Shown here one piece after another: positions 24,235 through 32,146 of a DNA stretch of 64,000 nucleotides. Source of the DNA: Sporosarcina ureae (GTDB taxonomy: Bacteria; Bacillota; Bacilli; Bacillales_A; Planococcaceae); NCBI RefSeq assembly GCF_002082015.1, contig NZ_CP015109.1, forward strand, positions 2,757,001 to 2,821,000. The letters are read 5' to 3'. Each line of letters opens with the position of its first letter. The stretch's first letter is position 1. The notes under the pieces are model-generated. The model worked only from the letters and a program-made list of their open reading frames with translations, was not told where the DNA came from and did no database searches. Both the position numbers and the translations under genes were made by a program.

Positions 24235-25887
24235 TTAAGAACGTCCAATTGGCCAATCGAATGGAATGGATCCAGGAGGGGAGTGCTTAATGATATCGAT
24301 CATCGGTATCGTATACGCGAATAAAATCAATGCGACCGTAATACCAATCCATAAATACCAGTTCTCCAAAATCTTTGGTGTTTTCTCAGCGTCTAGTTCT
24401 TCTTCAGCGATTGGATATTCTTCATAACCGCGTGGTGCAAAGAATGCCAATTGAATGAAGATATAGAACATCAAAAGGATACCGATGAATAGAATCGTTC
24501 CGCCGACAGCTTGCCACATTTGATAACTAATCCAAGTAGACACTTGATCGCCACCCGCGTACTCAGAGAATGCTGAACGACGTGGGCCACCAATCAAACC
24601 TTGAATATGCATCGAAGTAGACATGATCGTCATACCGATTGTCCAGATGAATGTCTGAATGATTCCTAGTTTATTCAATCTAGGAGTCAAGCGGCGACCC
24701 GTCAAGTGAGGAATCAACCAATACGCAATACCGAAAAATGTTAAGATGACTGTTGTGGCAACTGTTAAATGGAAGTGCCCTGTAATCCAAATCGTGTTGT
24801 GGACAAGAGAGTTTACTTGGTGAGAAGCATTAATAATACCGCCTGCACCACCGGGAATGAAGGCAGCCATACCAACGAATGGTGCCAAGAAACGAACATC
24901 TTTCCAAGGAAGCTTCTTGAACCAGCCGAATAGAGATTTATAGCCTTTTCTTCTGCCTGTAATTTCAAATGTAGCGAATAAAGAGAACGCAGTCATTAAT
25001 GAAGGAATGACTACCATGAACGTTAAAACTACTTGAATGAACTTCCAAGTCGGATCAATACCTGGCTCCGTCAATTGGTGATGGAATCCAACTGGAATCG
25101 AGAACATCAACAATAAAATGAATGCCAGTCTTGCTAACGAATCACTGAAAAGCTTTCCACCGATGATTTTTGGAATGATTGCATACCAAGCCATGTAAGC
25201 AGGTAACAACCAGAAATATACGAGCGGGTGACCGAAATACCAGAACAATGTACGTGTTAATAATACGTTGACTGTTGCAACGTAACCAAGTGACCAAGGT
25301 AAGATCAATACGATAACCGAATACGCTACACCAAGCGTTGCGACAAACCACATGATCATATTAATGACTACCATGAATGCTAATAAAGGAGATTTTTCAC
25401 CTTTATGAGCTTTCTTCCATACATATAATTGACGGAAGTTAGTGAAAGCAGCAATCCAGCTACCTACAATAACCAATGTTAGGCCGATGTAGAAAATAGG
25501 ATGCGCGCGAAGGGGAGTATAAAATGTATACAATACAGACGCTTCACCTGTTAAAATCATCCATGCGGATAATACTGTACCTACCAACATGACCCAGAAT
25601 GAAATCCAGCCCCACTTTAATTGTTTGTCTGAAATTCCAACGGTTTTTCCCATAAGTGAAAATTGGAAACCGACGATGAAGAATGTAGTCAATACTAAAC
25701 CAAGTATGACACCGTGCGTTGTTAAGATCGTATAGTAATCGATATTGAATGGTAATGTGTATTTACCGGATCGTACTAATGTCTGAAGCAGTCCCATCAA
25801 TCCACCGACTAAAAGGGAGATGAATGTGACATACATGAAGGCCATATATAGTCTGGATTCTTTTTTTGTGAAATTAAATAGTTCCAT
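24235..25887 (-). CDS. cbaA: ba3-type cytochrome c oxidase subunit I
   Basis: Core haem-copper subunit of a B-family (ba3/bo3-type) terminal oxidase that reduces oxygen and pumps protons. 550 residues, about 13 hydrophobic helices. Haem/copper ligands visible: His in TTHGVILG (helix II), the CuB histidine in YFGHPLVYFWLLPAYMAWY, the HH pair in GFHHQL, and the haem histidines in VHNTIWITGHFHLT. Sequence type is clearly the short B-family, not the aa3 or bd type. It is last in a three-gene operon, three bases after the subunit II stop. Confidence 0.94.
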   Translation of the reverse strand: MELFNFTKKESRLYMAFMYVTFISLLVGGLMGLLQTLVRSGKYTLPFNIDYYTILTTHGVILGLVLTTFFIVGFQFSLMGKTVGISDKQLKWGWISFWVMLVGTVLSAWMILTGEASVLYTFYTPLRAHPIFYIGLTLVIVGSWIAAFTNFRQLYVWKKAHKGEKSPLLAFMVVINMIMWFVATLGVAYSVIVLILPWSLGYVATVNVLLTRTLFWYFGHPLVYFWLLPAYMAWYAIIPKIIGGKLFSDSLARLAFILLLMFSIPVGFHHQLTEPGIDPTWKFIQVVLTFMVVIPSLMTAFSLFATFEITGRRKGYKSLFGWFKKLPWKDVRFLAPFVGMAAFIPGGAGGIINASHQVNSLVHNTIWITGHFHLTVATTVILTFFGIAYWLIPHLTGRRLTPRLNKLGIIQTFIWTIGMTIMSTSMHIQGLIGGPRRSAFSEYAGGDQVSTWISYQMWQAVGGTILFIGILLMFYIFIQLAFFAPRGYEEYPIAEEELDAEKTPKILENWYLWIGITVALILFAYTIPMIDIIKHSPPGSIPFDWPIGRS

Positions 25888-25890
25888 GAG

Positions 25891-26391
25891 TTAGTACACC
25901 TCCACTGTGCCGAACATCAAGTGGTGACCGATGCCGCAATATTCGTTACAAACAACTGTGAATTCGCCACCGTTTTTCATAACGGATTCGAAGCGACTGA
26001 TATGTCCTGGTTCAACCATCATGTTGACATTTGTACCGGCAACTTGGAATCCGTGAACGACGTCTTTACTCGTTACTTGGAAGAGGACTGTGGAACCTTT
26101 TGGAACGCGAATCGTCTTAGTAGCGGTTCCATCTTCTTCTTTACCAAAGTCATAGTTGAAAGCGGAAGCGACAATATTAACAACGTATTTGCCATCAGCC
26201 ACTTCTGTTAGACCGAGATGATCAGGCTGGAATGCTTCATTTGCTTCGACGTTTTGTGGATCAATTGTTTCAATGTGACTTTGTGGATGTGTTCCTTTCC
26301 AGAACGCCGCGAAGCCGATAATGAGTAAAAATAAAACCAATGATGCTAAACCGAACACAAGCCATACTTTTTCATACTTATGCAAATGCAT
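25891..26391 (-). CDS. cbaB: ba3-type cytochrome c oxidase subunit II
   Basis: CuA-bearing subunit of 166 residues. One N-terminal membrane anchor (WLVFGLASLVLFLLIIGFAAF) is followed by a cupredoxin domain outside the membrane. CuA ligands are in the HGFQVAGTNVNMM segment and the C-terminal EYCGIGHHLMFG (in EYC-x3-H-x2-M pattern). A GGAGGAAA ribosome site precedes the ATG. It lies 26 bp after the small IIa gene and 3 bp before subunit I. Confidence 0.94.
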   Translation of the reverse strand: MHLHKYEKVWLVFGLASLVLFLLIIGFAAFWKGTHPQSHIETIDPQNVEANEAFQPDHLGLTEVADGKYVVNIVASAFNYDFGKEEDGTATKTIRVPKGSTVLFQVTSKDVVHGFQVAGTNVNMMVEPGHISRFESVMKNGGEFTVVCNEYCGIGHHLMFGTVEVY

Positions 26392-26417
26392 AATGTTTCC
26401 TCCTTTAATGCGAGTAA

Positions 26418-26555
26418 TTATCTAGATAAGAATAATCCGTAAGCGCCGAACCACATGACAAGAATGACGATCCCGACGATCATCACCATGATCAAGGTAC
26501 CTTTTAAATTCGCTTCTTCTTTTGATTGATTTGTAGAAGATATCTTCTTGCTCAA
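26418..26555 (-). CDS. Cytochrome c oxidase subunit IIa (45-residue membrane protein)
   Basis: Short gene found by hand. A TTG start at 26555 is preceded by AAGGAGGTGG at ideal spacing. The 45-residue product has a charged, Ser/Lys-rich N-terminus and one membrane helix (GTLIMVMIVGIVILVMWFGAYG) ending LFLSR. Size, topology and position ahead of subunits II and I match the single-helix subunit IIa of ba3 oxidases (known from Thermus), which completes the truncated subunit II. It is the first gene of the operon. Confidence 0.85.
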   Translation of the reverse strand: MSKKISSTNQSKEEANLKGTLIMVMIVGIVILVMWFGAYGLFLSR

Positions 26556-26829
26556 TACGGCCACCTCCTTATCTGAATTGAATTCGTACTTTCATCATAA
26601 TCCCGTCGGAGGAATAAAGAATTAGGGAAGTCCCTATGAATAGTAGATGAAAAGTTTTGTTCACAATATGTTCAATCACTTTACATGCTTTTGTCATACA
26701 CATGTCGTTGTAATTGTGATTCAGACTGGTAGGAAGGTACTGTCAGAATAGTTCATCGGAAGCATATGGAAATTCCGGTGTAATAGTAAGTAAATTAAGG
26801 AATAATAAGTGAGAATACAGGTCTCCATG

Positions 26830-26858
26830 TTGACCGTATGTTTAATTAAAATTATAAT
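26830..26858 (+). promoter_or_regulatory. Sigma-A promoter of nagB
   Basis: TTGACC (26830-26835), 17-bp spacer, TATAAT (26853-26858): near-consensus. The gap between the ba3 operon and nagB (26556-26893) otherwise holds promoters only; no riboswitch-like fold was recognised. Confidence 0.8.
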
Positions 26859-26893
26859 ATAATAAGGTAAAACCTAGGAAGCTGGTGTGTGAA

Positions 26894-27598
26894 ATGGAAA
26901 ATGTGAAATGGATTATAGTAAAAAATCCCGAAGAAGGCGCGAAGGAAGTATTTAATCTGATATCTGAAGAACTTCAACATAATAGATTGCATGTACTTGG
27001 ATTAGCTACAGGTAGCACGATGATTCCGATTTATGATGAGTGGACTAATTCGTCTCTTGATTTTTCAAACATTACAGCATTCAACTTAGATGAGTATGTC
27101 GGCATTGACGCGGATAACCCGAATAGCTATGCATACTTCATGGATCAACATTTATTCAGCAAAAAACCATTTAAAGAAACGTTTATTCCGAACGGTATGG
27201 CTGAAGATTTAGATAAAGAGTGTAAAGAATACGAAGATCAGTTGAATTCTCACCCGTTAGACATTCAACTGCTTGGAGTGGGAGAGAATGGTCATATCGC
27301 GTTCAACGAACCAGGAACATCATTCGACTCGGTCACACATGTTGCGACACTGACAGACTCTACATTGGGGGTTAATAGCCAGTATTTCGAAAACGATGAA
27401 AAGATTCCGAATACCGCGTTGACGATGGGGATCTCTTCGATTGTAAAGTCGAAGAAGTTAATCATGGTTGCATTTGGTGAGAAGAAGCGTGCAGCGATGG
27501 AAAAATTGAAAGCGGGAGAGGTTACGAAAGAGTGGCCGATTACTAAATTGTTGCGTCATGATGACGTAATTGTGATCACAGATTTAGAGCTTGATTGA
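26894..27598 (+). CDS. nagB: Glucosamine-6-phosphate deaminase
   Basis: Converts glucosamine-6-phosphate to fructose-6-phosphate and ammonia, feeding amino sugars from wall turnover or chitin into glycolysis. 234 residues, the normal bacterial length. Motifs: LGLATGSTMIPIYDEW (phosphate binding), FNLDEYVGI with the catalytic aspartate, and LGVGENGHIAFNEPG with the catalytic His/Glu. ATG 26894 is preferred because AGGAAG lies 12 bases before it; a GTG at 26885 would sit only three bases from it. No nagA is adjacent. It has a near-consensus promoter and its own terminator. Confidence 0.93.
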   Translation: MENVKWIIVKNPEEGAKEVFNLISEELQHNRLHVLGLATGSTMIPIYDEWTNSSLDFSNITAFNLDEYVGIDADNPNSYAYFMDQHLFSKKPFKETFIPNGMAEDLDKECKEYEDQLNSHPLDIQLLGVGENGHIAFNEPGTSFDSVTHVATLTDSTLGVNSQYFENDEKIPNTALTMGISSIVKSKKLIMVAFGEKKRAAMEKLKAGEVTKEWPITKLLRHDDVIVITDLELD

Positions 27599-27615
27599 GT
27601 AGAATAAACTATTGT

Positions 27616-27664
27616 TAGAGGCTATCCTGGAAGTGCAAGCAGACTTCTGGGGTAGCCTTTTTTG
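27616..27664 (+). terminator. nagB terminator
   Basis: AGGCTATCCTGGAAGT / ACTTCTGGGGTAGCCT stem (some G-U pairs) followed by TTTTTT. Confidence 0.85.
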
Positions 27665-27739
27665 TGTGAAGAGAATTTGATTGATGCGAACGTTAGCTTC
27701 ACTTCGATGCTGTGGCAAGCGCCCACGTGCCTGCGCGGG

Positions 27740-27796
27740 TCTAGAAAGCAGACACTCAGTGACTTAAGTTCCCAACAACCAGTCGAGCAACGCCCC
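27740..27796 (+). repeat. 57-bp dispersed repeat, copy 3
   Basis: Core from TCTAGAAAGCAGACACTCAG to CGAGCAACGCCCC, with extended similarity to copy 1 upstream (CCACGTGC-TGCGC) and downstream (ACTCCGAT, CTTGCAAG). It lies in the 27599-28032 gap after the nagB terminator, on the same strand as copies 1 and 2. Confidence 0.9.
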
Positions 27797-27929
27797 GCAA
27801 CCGCCTAGTCACTCCGATAACCGCGCTTGCAAGTTGGGTACTCTACACAATTGACTGAACATCACGATTTGTCAATTATAGACACAAATATTTCGGGACG
27901 TAACATAAAGTTTAATATTGAAATGTTCT

Positions 27930-27946
27930 TGTTACATGACTGTAAT
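27930..27946 (+). promoter_or_regulatory. WalR-type box upstream of the minimal NlpC/P60 gene
   Basis: TGTTAC, five bases, TGTAAT: a full match to TGTWAH-N5-TGTWAH, 86 bp before the start codon at 28033. The spacing is close to that at the other NlpC/P60 gene (17881-17897). Confidence 0.6.
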
Positions 27947-28032
27947 ATTTCAAGAGTTTGGAAAATGCTAATATAAATACACACACATAGACAAGTAAAC
28001 TAGTAAAAATACATATTATTATGGAGGAACTT

Positions 28033-28491
28033 ATGAACTTAGTACAAAAAGTCATTTCAGTCTTAGCACTTTCCGCACTTCTGATTGTTTCACCATTTGC
28101 AGGACAAGCAGACGCGGCTAGCAAAACAACGAACATCACTAAAACAGCTACTAGCTTAACCGGTATCAAATATCGCTATGGCGGTACGACAAGAGCAGGA
28201 TTTGACTGTTCAGGTTATGTTGGGTATGTATTCAAGCAAAATGGTTTGAAAGTAGCCAGAACTTCACGTGCCATGTATGCATCCGGGCGTGCTATTAAGA
28301 AATCAAGCCTTCGCAATGGCGATCTAGTATTCTTTAACACAACAGGACGCGGTGTTTCTCACGTAGGAATCTATGTTGGAAACGGCAAGTTTGCACATGC
28401 TTCTACATCAAAAGGTGTACGTGTAGACAAAGTAAATGACTCGTACTGGGGTAAACGTTATATAGGTGCCAAGCGTGTTGCAGGTATTTAA
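28033..28491 (+). CDS. Minimal secreted NlpC/P60 endopeptidase
   Basis: Secreted wall endopeptidase of 152 residues with nothing but a signal peptide (1-29, ending ADAA) and a catalytic NlpC/P60 domain: Cys59 (FDCSGY), His110 (SHVGIYVG) and His122 (FAHAS). It has no wall-binding repeat. The catalytic half is very like that of the SLH version at 16886. Of two close ATGs, 28033 is right: the first (28021) overlaps the GGAGG ribosome site that serves the second. WalR-type control is suggested by the upstream box. Confidence 0.92.
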   Translation: MNLVQKVISVLALSALLIVSPFAGQADAASKTTNITKTATSLTGIKYRYGGTTRAGFDCSGYVGYVFKQNGLKVARTSRAMYASGRAIKKSSLRNGDLVFFNTTGRGVSHVGIYVGNGKFAHASTSKGVRVDKVNDSYWGKRYIGAKRVAGI

Positions 28492-28500
28492 TAGAAGAGA

Positions 28501-28536
28501 CATCGATCTTCCTTAAGGGGCAGATCGATTTTTTTG
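28501..28536 (+). terminator. Terminator of the minimal NlpC/P60 gene
   Basis: ATCGATCT / AGATCGAT stem with a 12-base loop and seven T residues. Confidence 0.85.
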
Positions 28537-28540
28537 TGAG

Positions 28541-28586
28541 AAAAATACCGGATAGGAGAGGGGGGAGCCCTCATCTTATCCGGTAC
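28541..28586 (-). terminator. Terminator of secA2-slaP
   Basis: On the minus strand TACCGGATA / TATCCGGTA with a long loop, followed by TTTTT. It is placed just after the slaP stop. Confidence 0.8.
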
Positions 28587-28589
28587 GTA

Positions 28590-29498
28590 TTAATTAGTTG
28601 CGTCTTGTGGAACGCGGATTGTCCAACGAGAGAAATCCGGTTCTTCCTTCTTTACTAATTCCTTAGGATAGATAAATGTCCAAGGAGTTGTGCTGTTTGC
28701 TTTCACGGAAAGTGGAGGATTCAGATCGAATGTTCCTCGCGCTACTAAATCACCTGTTGCATCTATTAATTCAAGCGGCAACTTTTCAATATTGATTTGT
28801 TTAGAGTGACCGTTACGAACAAATACGGACGCAGCGATCGTTTGGTCATCCTGTGACTGGATTTGGAAACCTGCGATATTCACTTCGCGTGGCTTCAATT
28901 TCGGAAGATCGCGTACAATGTTAGCCAATGCTTCTTTTTGCTCAGCAGGGAGTTGCTCTTCCCATGTGGGAGCAAGTTCTAGTTGATGCGGCATCATCGA
29001 GTGAACGTTGAATGCTAGTTTCCAGTTCGTCGCAGGAATTTCTTCTACTAATTGATCTTTCTTTTCAAAAACAAATACCCATGGACGTGCACTGCGCGCT
29101 GGAATTTCACCTAACTCGTTCAAATCAAACTCTGCAGATGCTGCGGTATTGCCTTCTTCATCAAGTAATAATAACTCGATTTCGCCCACAGTGATCGCTT
29201 GATCAAGTGATGAGCGGAAGAACGCTTTGACTAACCAGCTATCGTTTGCGGGTTCCAAATCGATGTCGATACCTGATAGGGAGATTTGATTGGGCTTTAA
29301 TGGCTCTAGTTCATTAGCTAGAAAACGGAATACATATTCCTGCTCTTGTGTTAAATTCCATTGCTCATGAAGAGATAGTTCTGTTTCGATATCTTCATCA
29401 CCTGAGCTTGCTTGGCCATTTTCTAAAATTTCTTCGGATTCAACTGTACTGTCCAATCCAGTTTTTTCGGTTTTTTTGAATAAATTGAAGAGTTTCAT
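28590..29498 (-). CDS. slaP: Accessory Sec system S-layer assembly protein
   Basis: Cytoplasmic partner of SecA2 for S-layer protein export. 302 residues with an acidic N-terminus followed by two homologous ~115-residue SLAP domains (about 48-165 and 175-295). Each begins W..(T/L)xEQ, with a PLKPxxxxxxGxxI(D/Q) turn, and ends PARSxxPWxFVF or VKANSTTPWTFIYP. Its ATG overlaps the secA2 stop by four bases, so the two are translationally coupled. SlaP was described next to secA2 in Bacillus anthracis, where SecA2 exports the SLH S-layer proteins. Multiple SLH proteins in this window are the obvious candidate cargo. Confidence 0.88.
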   Translation of the reverse strand: MKLFNLFKKTEKTGLDSTVESEEILENGQASSGDEDIETELSLHEQWNLTQEQEYVFRFLANELEPLKPNQISLSGIDIDLEPANDSWLVKAFFRSSLDQAITVGEIELLLLDEEGNTAASAEFDLNELGEIPARSARPWVFVFEKKDQLVEEIPATNWKLAFNVHSMMPHQLELAPTWEEQLPAEQKEALANIVRDLPKLKPREVNIAGFQIQSQDDQTIAASVFVRNGHSKQINIEKLPLELIDATGDLVARGTFDLNPPLSVKANSTTPWTFIYPKELVKKEEPDFSRWTIRVPQDATN

Positions 29499-31858
29499 CG
29501 GGAAACCTCCTGTTGTGTATTGAGTTGCTTCATGAATGCGATAATTTCGGACGCAATATCCCGGCGCAGGCGTTGATAATGCTTGGCGAATAACTGCAAG
29601 CCTTCACGCTGGTAAATACGCATAGGATCTTCTTGTCCGTATGAACGCAATCCAATTCCTTCTTTTAGGCGAGTCATCACTTCCAAGTGCTTAACCCACA
29701 TCGTGTCAATATAGCTCAACATGACTTGTGGCAACAGTTGACTCACTTGTTCATTATCAGTGAAAGTGTCGATAAATGCAAACAACTCTGCCATTTTTTC
29801 ATCGTACTCTTTCAGTATATCTGCGGTTCTATCTAATGAAGTAGGAAGCTTAACTGGCGTCAATAACAGCGCGTTCATAGTCCGTTCGATCCGCTCGAAA
29901 TCCCAGTTGTCGGCGATTTCATTATCAGGACAGCTATCTAACACGACGAACTCGACAGTTTCTGACAACATCGTCTTCAGTTTTTCGAAAATATCATGGC
30001 CTTCTAATACGCGGTTACGTAAGGAATAAATGACTTCACGTTGATCATTGATGACATCGTCTAATTTCAGATTATATTCGCGCATAGAGAAGTGTGCGCC
30101 TTCAACGATACGTTGTGTACGCTCCGTCAGTTCATCTACTTCAGGATTCAGTACTTTACCATTTTCATCGGTACGGACTTTCGTCAAGAATTTCTCGAGT
30201 TCTTCTGGAGAAAAACGCATGTACATTTCATCTTCCAAAGAAAGGTAGAATTGACTTTCTCCATGGTCTCCTTGACGCCCTGAACGTCCTCGTAACTGAT
30301 TATCTACACGGCGACTTTCATGTTTTTCTGTACCTAACACAAATAGTCCACCGTTTTCTTCAACGCCTTCACCGAGAACGATATCCGTTCCGCGTCCCGC
30401 CATATTAGTAGCAACGGTAATATTGCCTGCTTGTCCAGACTCGGAAATCAATGAAACTTCCTGCTCCACACTTTTCGCATTCAATAGGTGGAACTTCAAT
30501 CCTTCGTCACGTAAATATTTGGCGACAGCTTCAGATTGGAGAATGGATGTTGTACCGACCAATACGGGCTGTCCTTTCGCATGACGTGCGGCTACTTCTT
30601 TCGCTACCGCTTTATACTTATCTTCTATTGTTTTGAAAACGAAGTCTGGTGCATCGATCCGTGCACGTGGCCGGTTCGTCGGAATTTGGATTACTTCCAT
30701 ATTATAGACTTCGCGGAATTCCGTTTCTTGAGTTTTCGCAGTGCCCGTCATTCCACAAAGCTTTGGATACATGCGGAAGTAGTTCTGAATGGTAATTTGA
30801 GCTTGTGCTTTATTTTCATCTGTAATCTCGACGCCTTCTTTCGCTTCAATCGCCTGGTGAAGACCGTCTGATAATGTTCTGCCTTCCATAATCCGACCAG
30901 TGAACATATCAACCAATTCGATTTTTCCATCGCGTACGATATAATCCACATCACGCTTGAAGATGACGAACGCACGGACGGCTTGGATGACGTAGTGATA
31001 AAGTGTTTGGTGATCTAAATCATACAAATTGTCGATACCAAATGCTCTCTCCACTTTTTCGATTCCTTGTTCTGTAAGAGAAGTGGCTTTTGTTGCATCG
31101 TCAAAGTCAAAATCCTCTTCGACTTTAAAGCGTTTGGCTAGTCGGGCTGCGATGTGGTGAAGATCCGCATCTGCCTGCGTTTTGCCTGCAACAATTAATG
31201 GTGTCTTCGCTTCGTCGATCAAGACACTGTCGACTTCATCGATAATGGCGAAGTGATAAGGTCGTTGCACTTTTTGAGAAGTATGCTGTACCATGTTATC
31301 TCGTAAATAATCAAAGCCGAATTCCGTCCCTACACCGTACGTAATATCTGCTTCGTAAGCGGCTTGCTTAGCTGGACCTTGCATCATCGGAACATTCAAT
31401 CCGACAGTCAATCCTAGGAAACGATGAATTTGACCGATTTGATCAAAGTCCCGTTTTGCCAGATAATCATTGACGGTAATGACGTGAACGCCTTTACCTT
31501 CAAGTGCGCGTACATATGAAGGTAGAGAAGCAACTAGCGTTTTACCTTCACCAGTCGGCATTTCAGCAATATTGCCTTCCGTCAATACAGCCCCACCGAT
31601 TAATTGCACATCAAAATGGCGCATACCGAGAACCCGTTTAGATGCTTCACGTACAACTGCGAATGCATCTGGCATAATGGTCTCGACGGTTGCACCGTCT
31701 TCCAATTGTTGTTTGAATTGAACTGTCATTCCGGACAGATCATCATCCGACATAGCGATATATTTAGGTTCAAGTGAATTAATCTGTTCCACAATTTTGC
31801 GGTATTTACGCAACTGCCGTTCACTTGTTCCAGTTTTACGTTTAAAGATTTTTAACAT
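29495..31858 (-). CDS. secA2: Accessory preprotein translocase ATPase SecA2
   Basis: SecA-family motor of 787 residues that drives selected proteins through SecYEG. Motifs: MPTGEGKTLVA (Walker A), VITVNDYLAKRD, YGVGTEFGFDYLRDNM, IIDEVDSVLIDEA (Walker B), KLCGMTGTA, TNMAGRGTDI and LRGRSGRQGD. It is shorter than housekeeping SecA (~840) and lacks the C-terminal Cys-rich zinc tail, ending instead at KQLNTQQEVSR; that and its coupling to slaP mark it as SecA2. Ribosome site AAGGAGCG is eight bases before the ATG. An inverted repeat lies in its leader. Confidence 0.94.
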   Translation of the reverse strand: MLKIFKRKTGTSERQLRKYRKIVEQINSLEPKYIAMSDDDLSGMTVQFKQQLEDGATVETIMPDAFAVVREASKRVLGMRHFDVQLIGGAVLTEGNIAEMPTGEGKTLVASLPSYVRALEGKGVHVITVNDYLAKRDFDQIGQIHRFLGLTVGLNVPMMQGPAKQAAYEADITYGVGTEFGFDYLRDNMVQHTSQKVQRPYHFAIIDEVDSVLIDEAKTPLIVAGKTQADADLHHIAARLAKRFKVEEDFDFDDATKATSLTEQGIEKVERAFGIDNLYDLDHQTLYHYVIQAVRAFVIFKRDVDYIVRDGKIELVDMFTGRIMEGRTLSDGLHQAIEAKEGVEITDENKAQAQITIQNYFRMYPKLCGMTGTAKTQETEFREVYNMEVIQIPTNRPRARIDAPDFVFKTIEDKYKAVAKEVAARHAKGQPVLVGTTSILQSEAVAKYLRDEGLKFHLLNAKSVEQEVSLISESGQAGNITVATNMAGRGTDIVLGEGVEENGGLFVLGTEKHESRRVDNQLRGRSGRQGDHGESQFYLSLEDEMYMRFSPEELEKFLTKVRTDENGKVLNPEVDELTERTQRIVEGAHFSMREYNLKLDDVINDQREVIYSLRNRVLEGHDIFEKLKTMLSETVEFVVLDSCPDNEIADNWDFERIERTMNALLLTPVKLPTSLDRTADILKEYDEKMAELFAFIDTFTDNEQVSQLLPQVMLSYIDTMWVKHLEVMTRLKEGIGLRSYGQEDPMRIYQREGLQLFAKHYQRLRRDIASEIIAFMKQLNTQQEVSR

Positions 31859-31877
31859 GAATTAGACGCTCCTTTAT

Positions 31878-31903
31878 GAATCTCTATCTATAATGAGAGA
31901 TTC
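31878..31903 (-). promoter_or_regulatory. Inverted repeat in the secA2 leader
   Basis: GAATCTCT / AGAGATTC, eight-base perfect arms with a ten-base A/T-rich centre, starting 20 bp upstream of the secA2 start codon. It could be an operator or an mRNA hairpin; nothing identifies the regulator. Confidence 0.35.
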
Positions 31904-32096
31904 TTATCTATTTTACCAAAAGGACCGACAAAAGACTATCTATATATAGAAAGAGAAAAACAATAGATGGATCATTATTTACAGAATAAAAGAGGAACGA
32001 ATCTTTGTCGTGGCGGTGTTTAGTAGTGTTTGCATGTCAGCAAGTAAGGGAATGGTTGTATAGTACATACTAAATGATGAAATCTAGCAACAATCA

Positions 32097-32105
32097 TGTT
32101 ATACT
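32097..32105 (+). promoter_or_regulatory. Extended -10 promoter of tagO
   Basis: TGTTATACT (TG, one base, TATACT at 32100-32105), 41 bases before the start codon at 32147. Confidence 0.5.
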
Positions 32106-32146
32106 AACAGGTGATATGTACGTAATGCTAATTGGGGAGGAAAGAC

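Noticed and set aside
26556..26893. Riboswitch or ribozyme before nagB
   Set aside because: The gap holds a consensus promoter close to nagB, leaving a leader of only ~25 bases, too short for a known switch.
27912..28169. 85-codon minus-strand frame over the minimal NlpC/P60 gene
   Set aside because: Antisense to a well-supported signal peptide and lacks a ribosome site.
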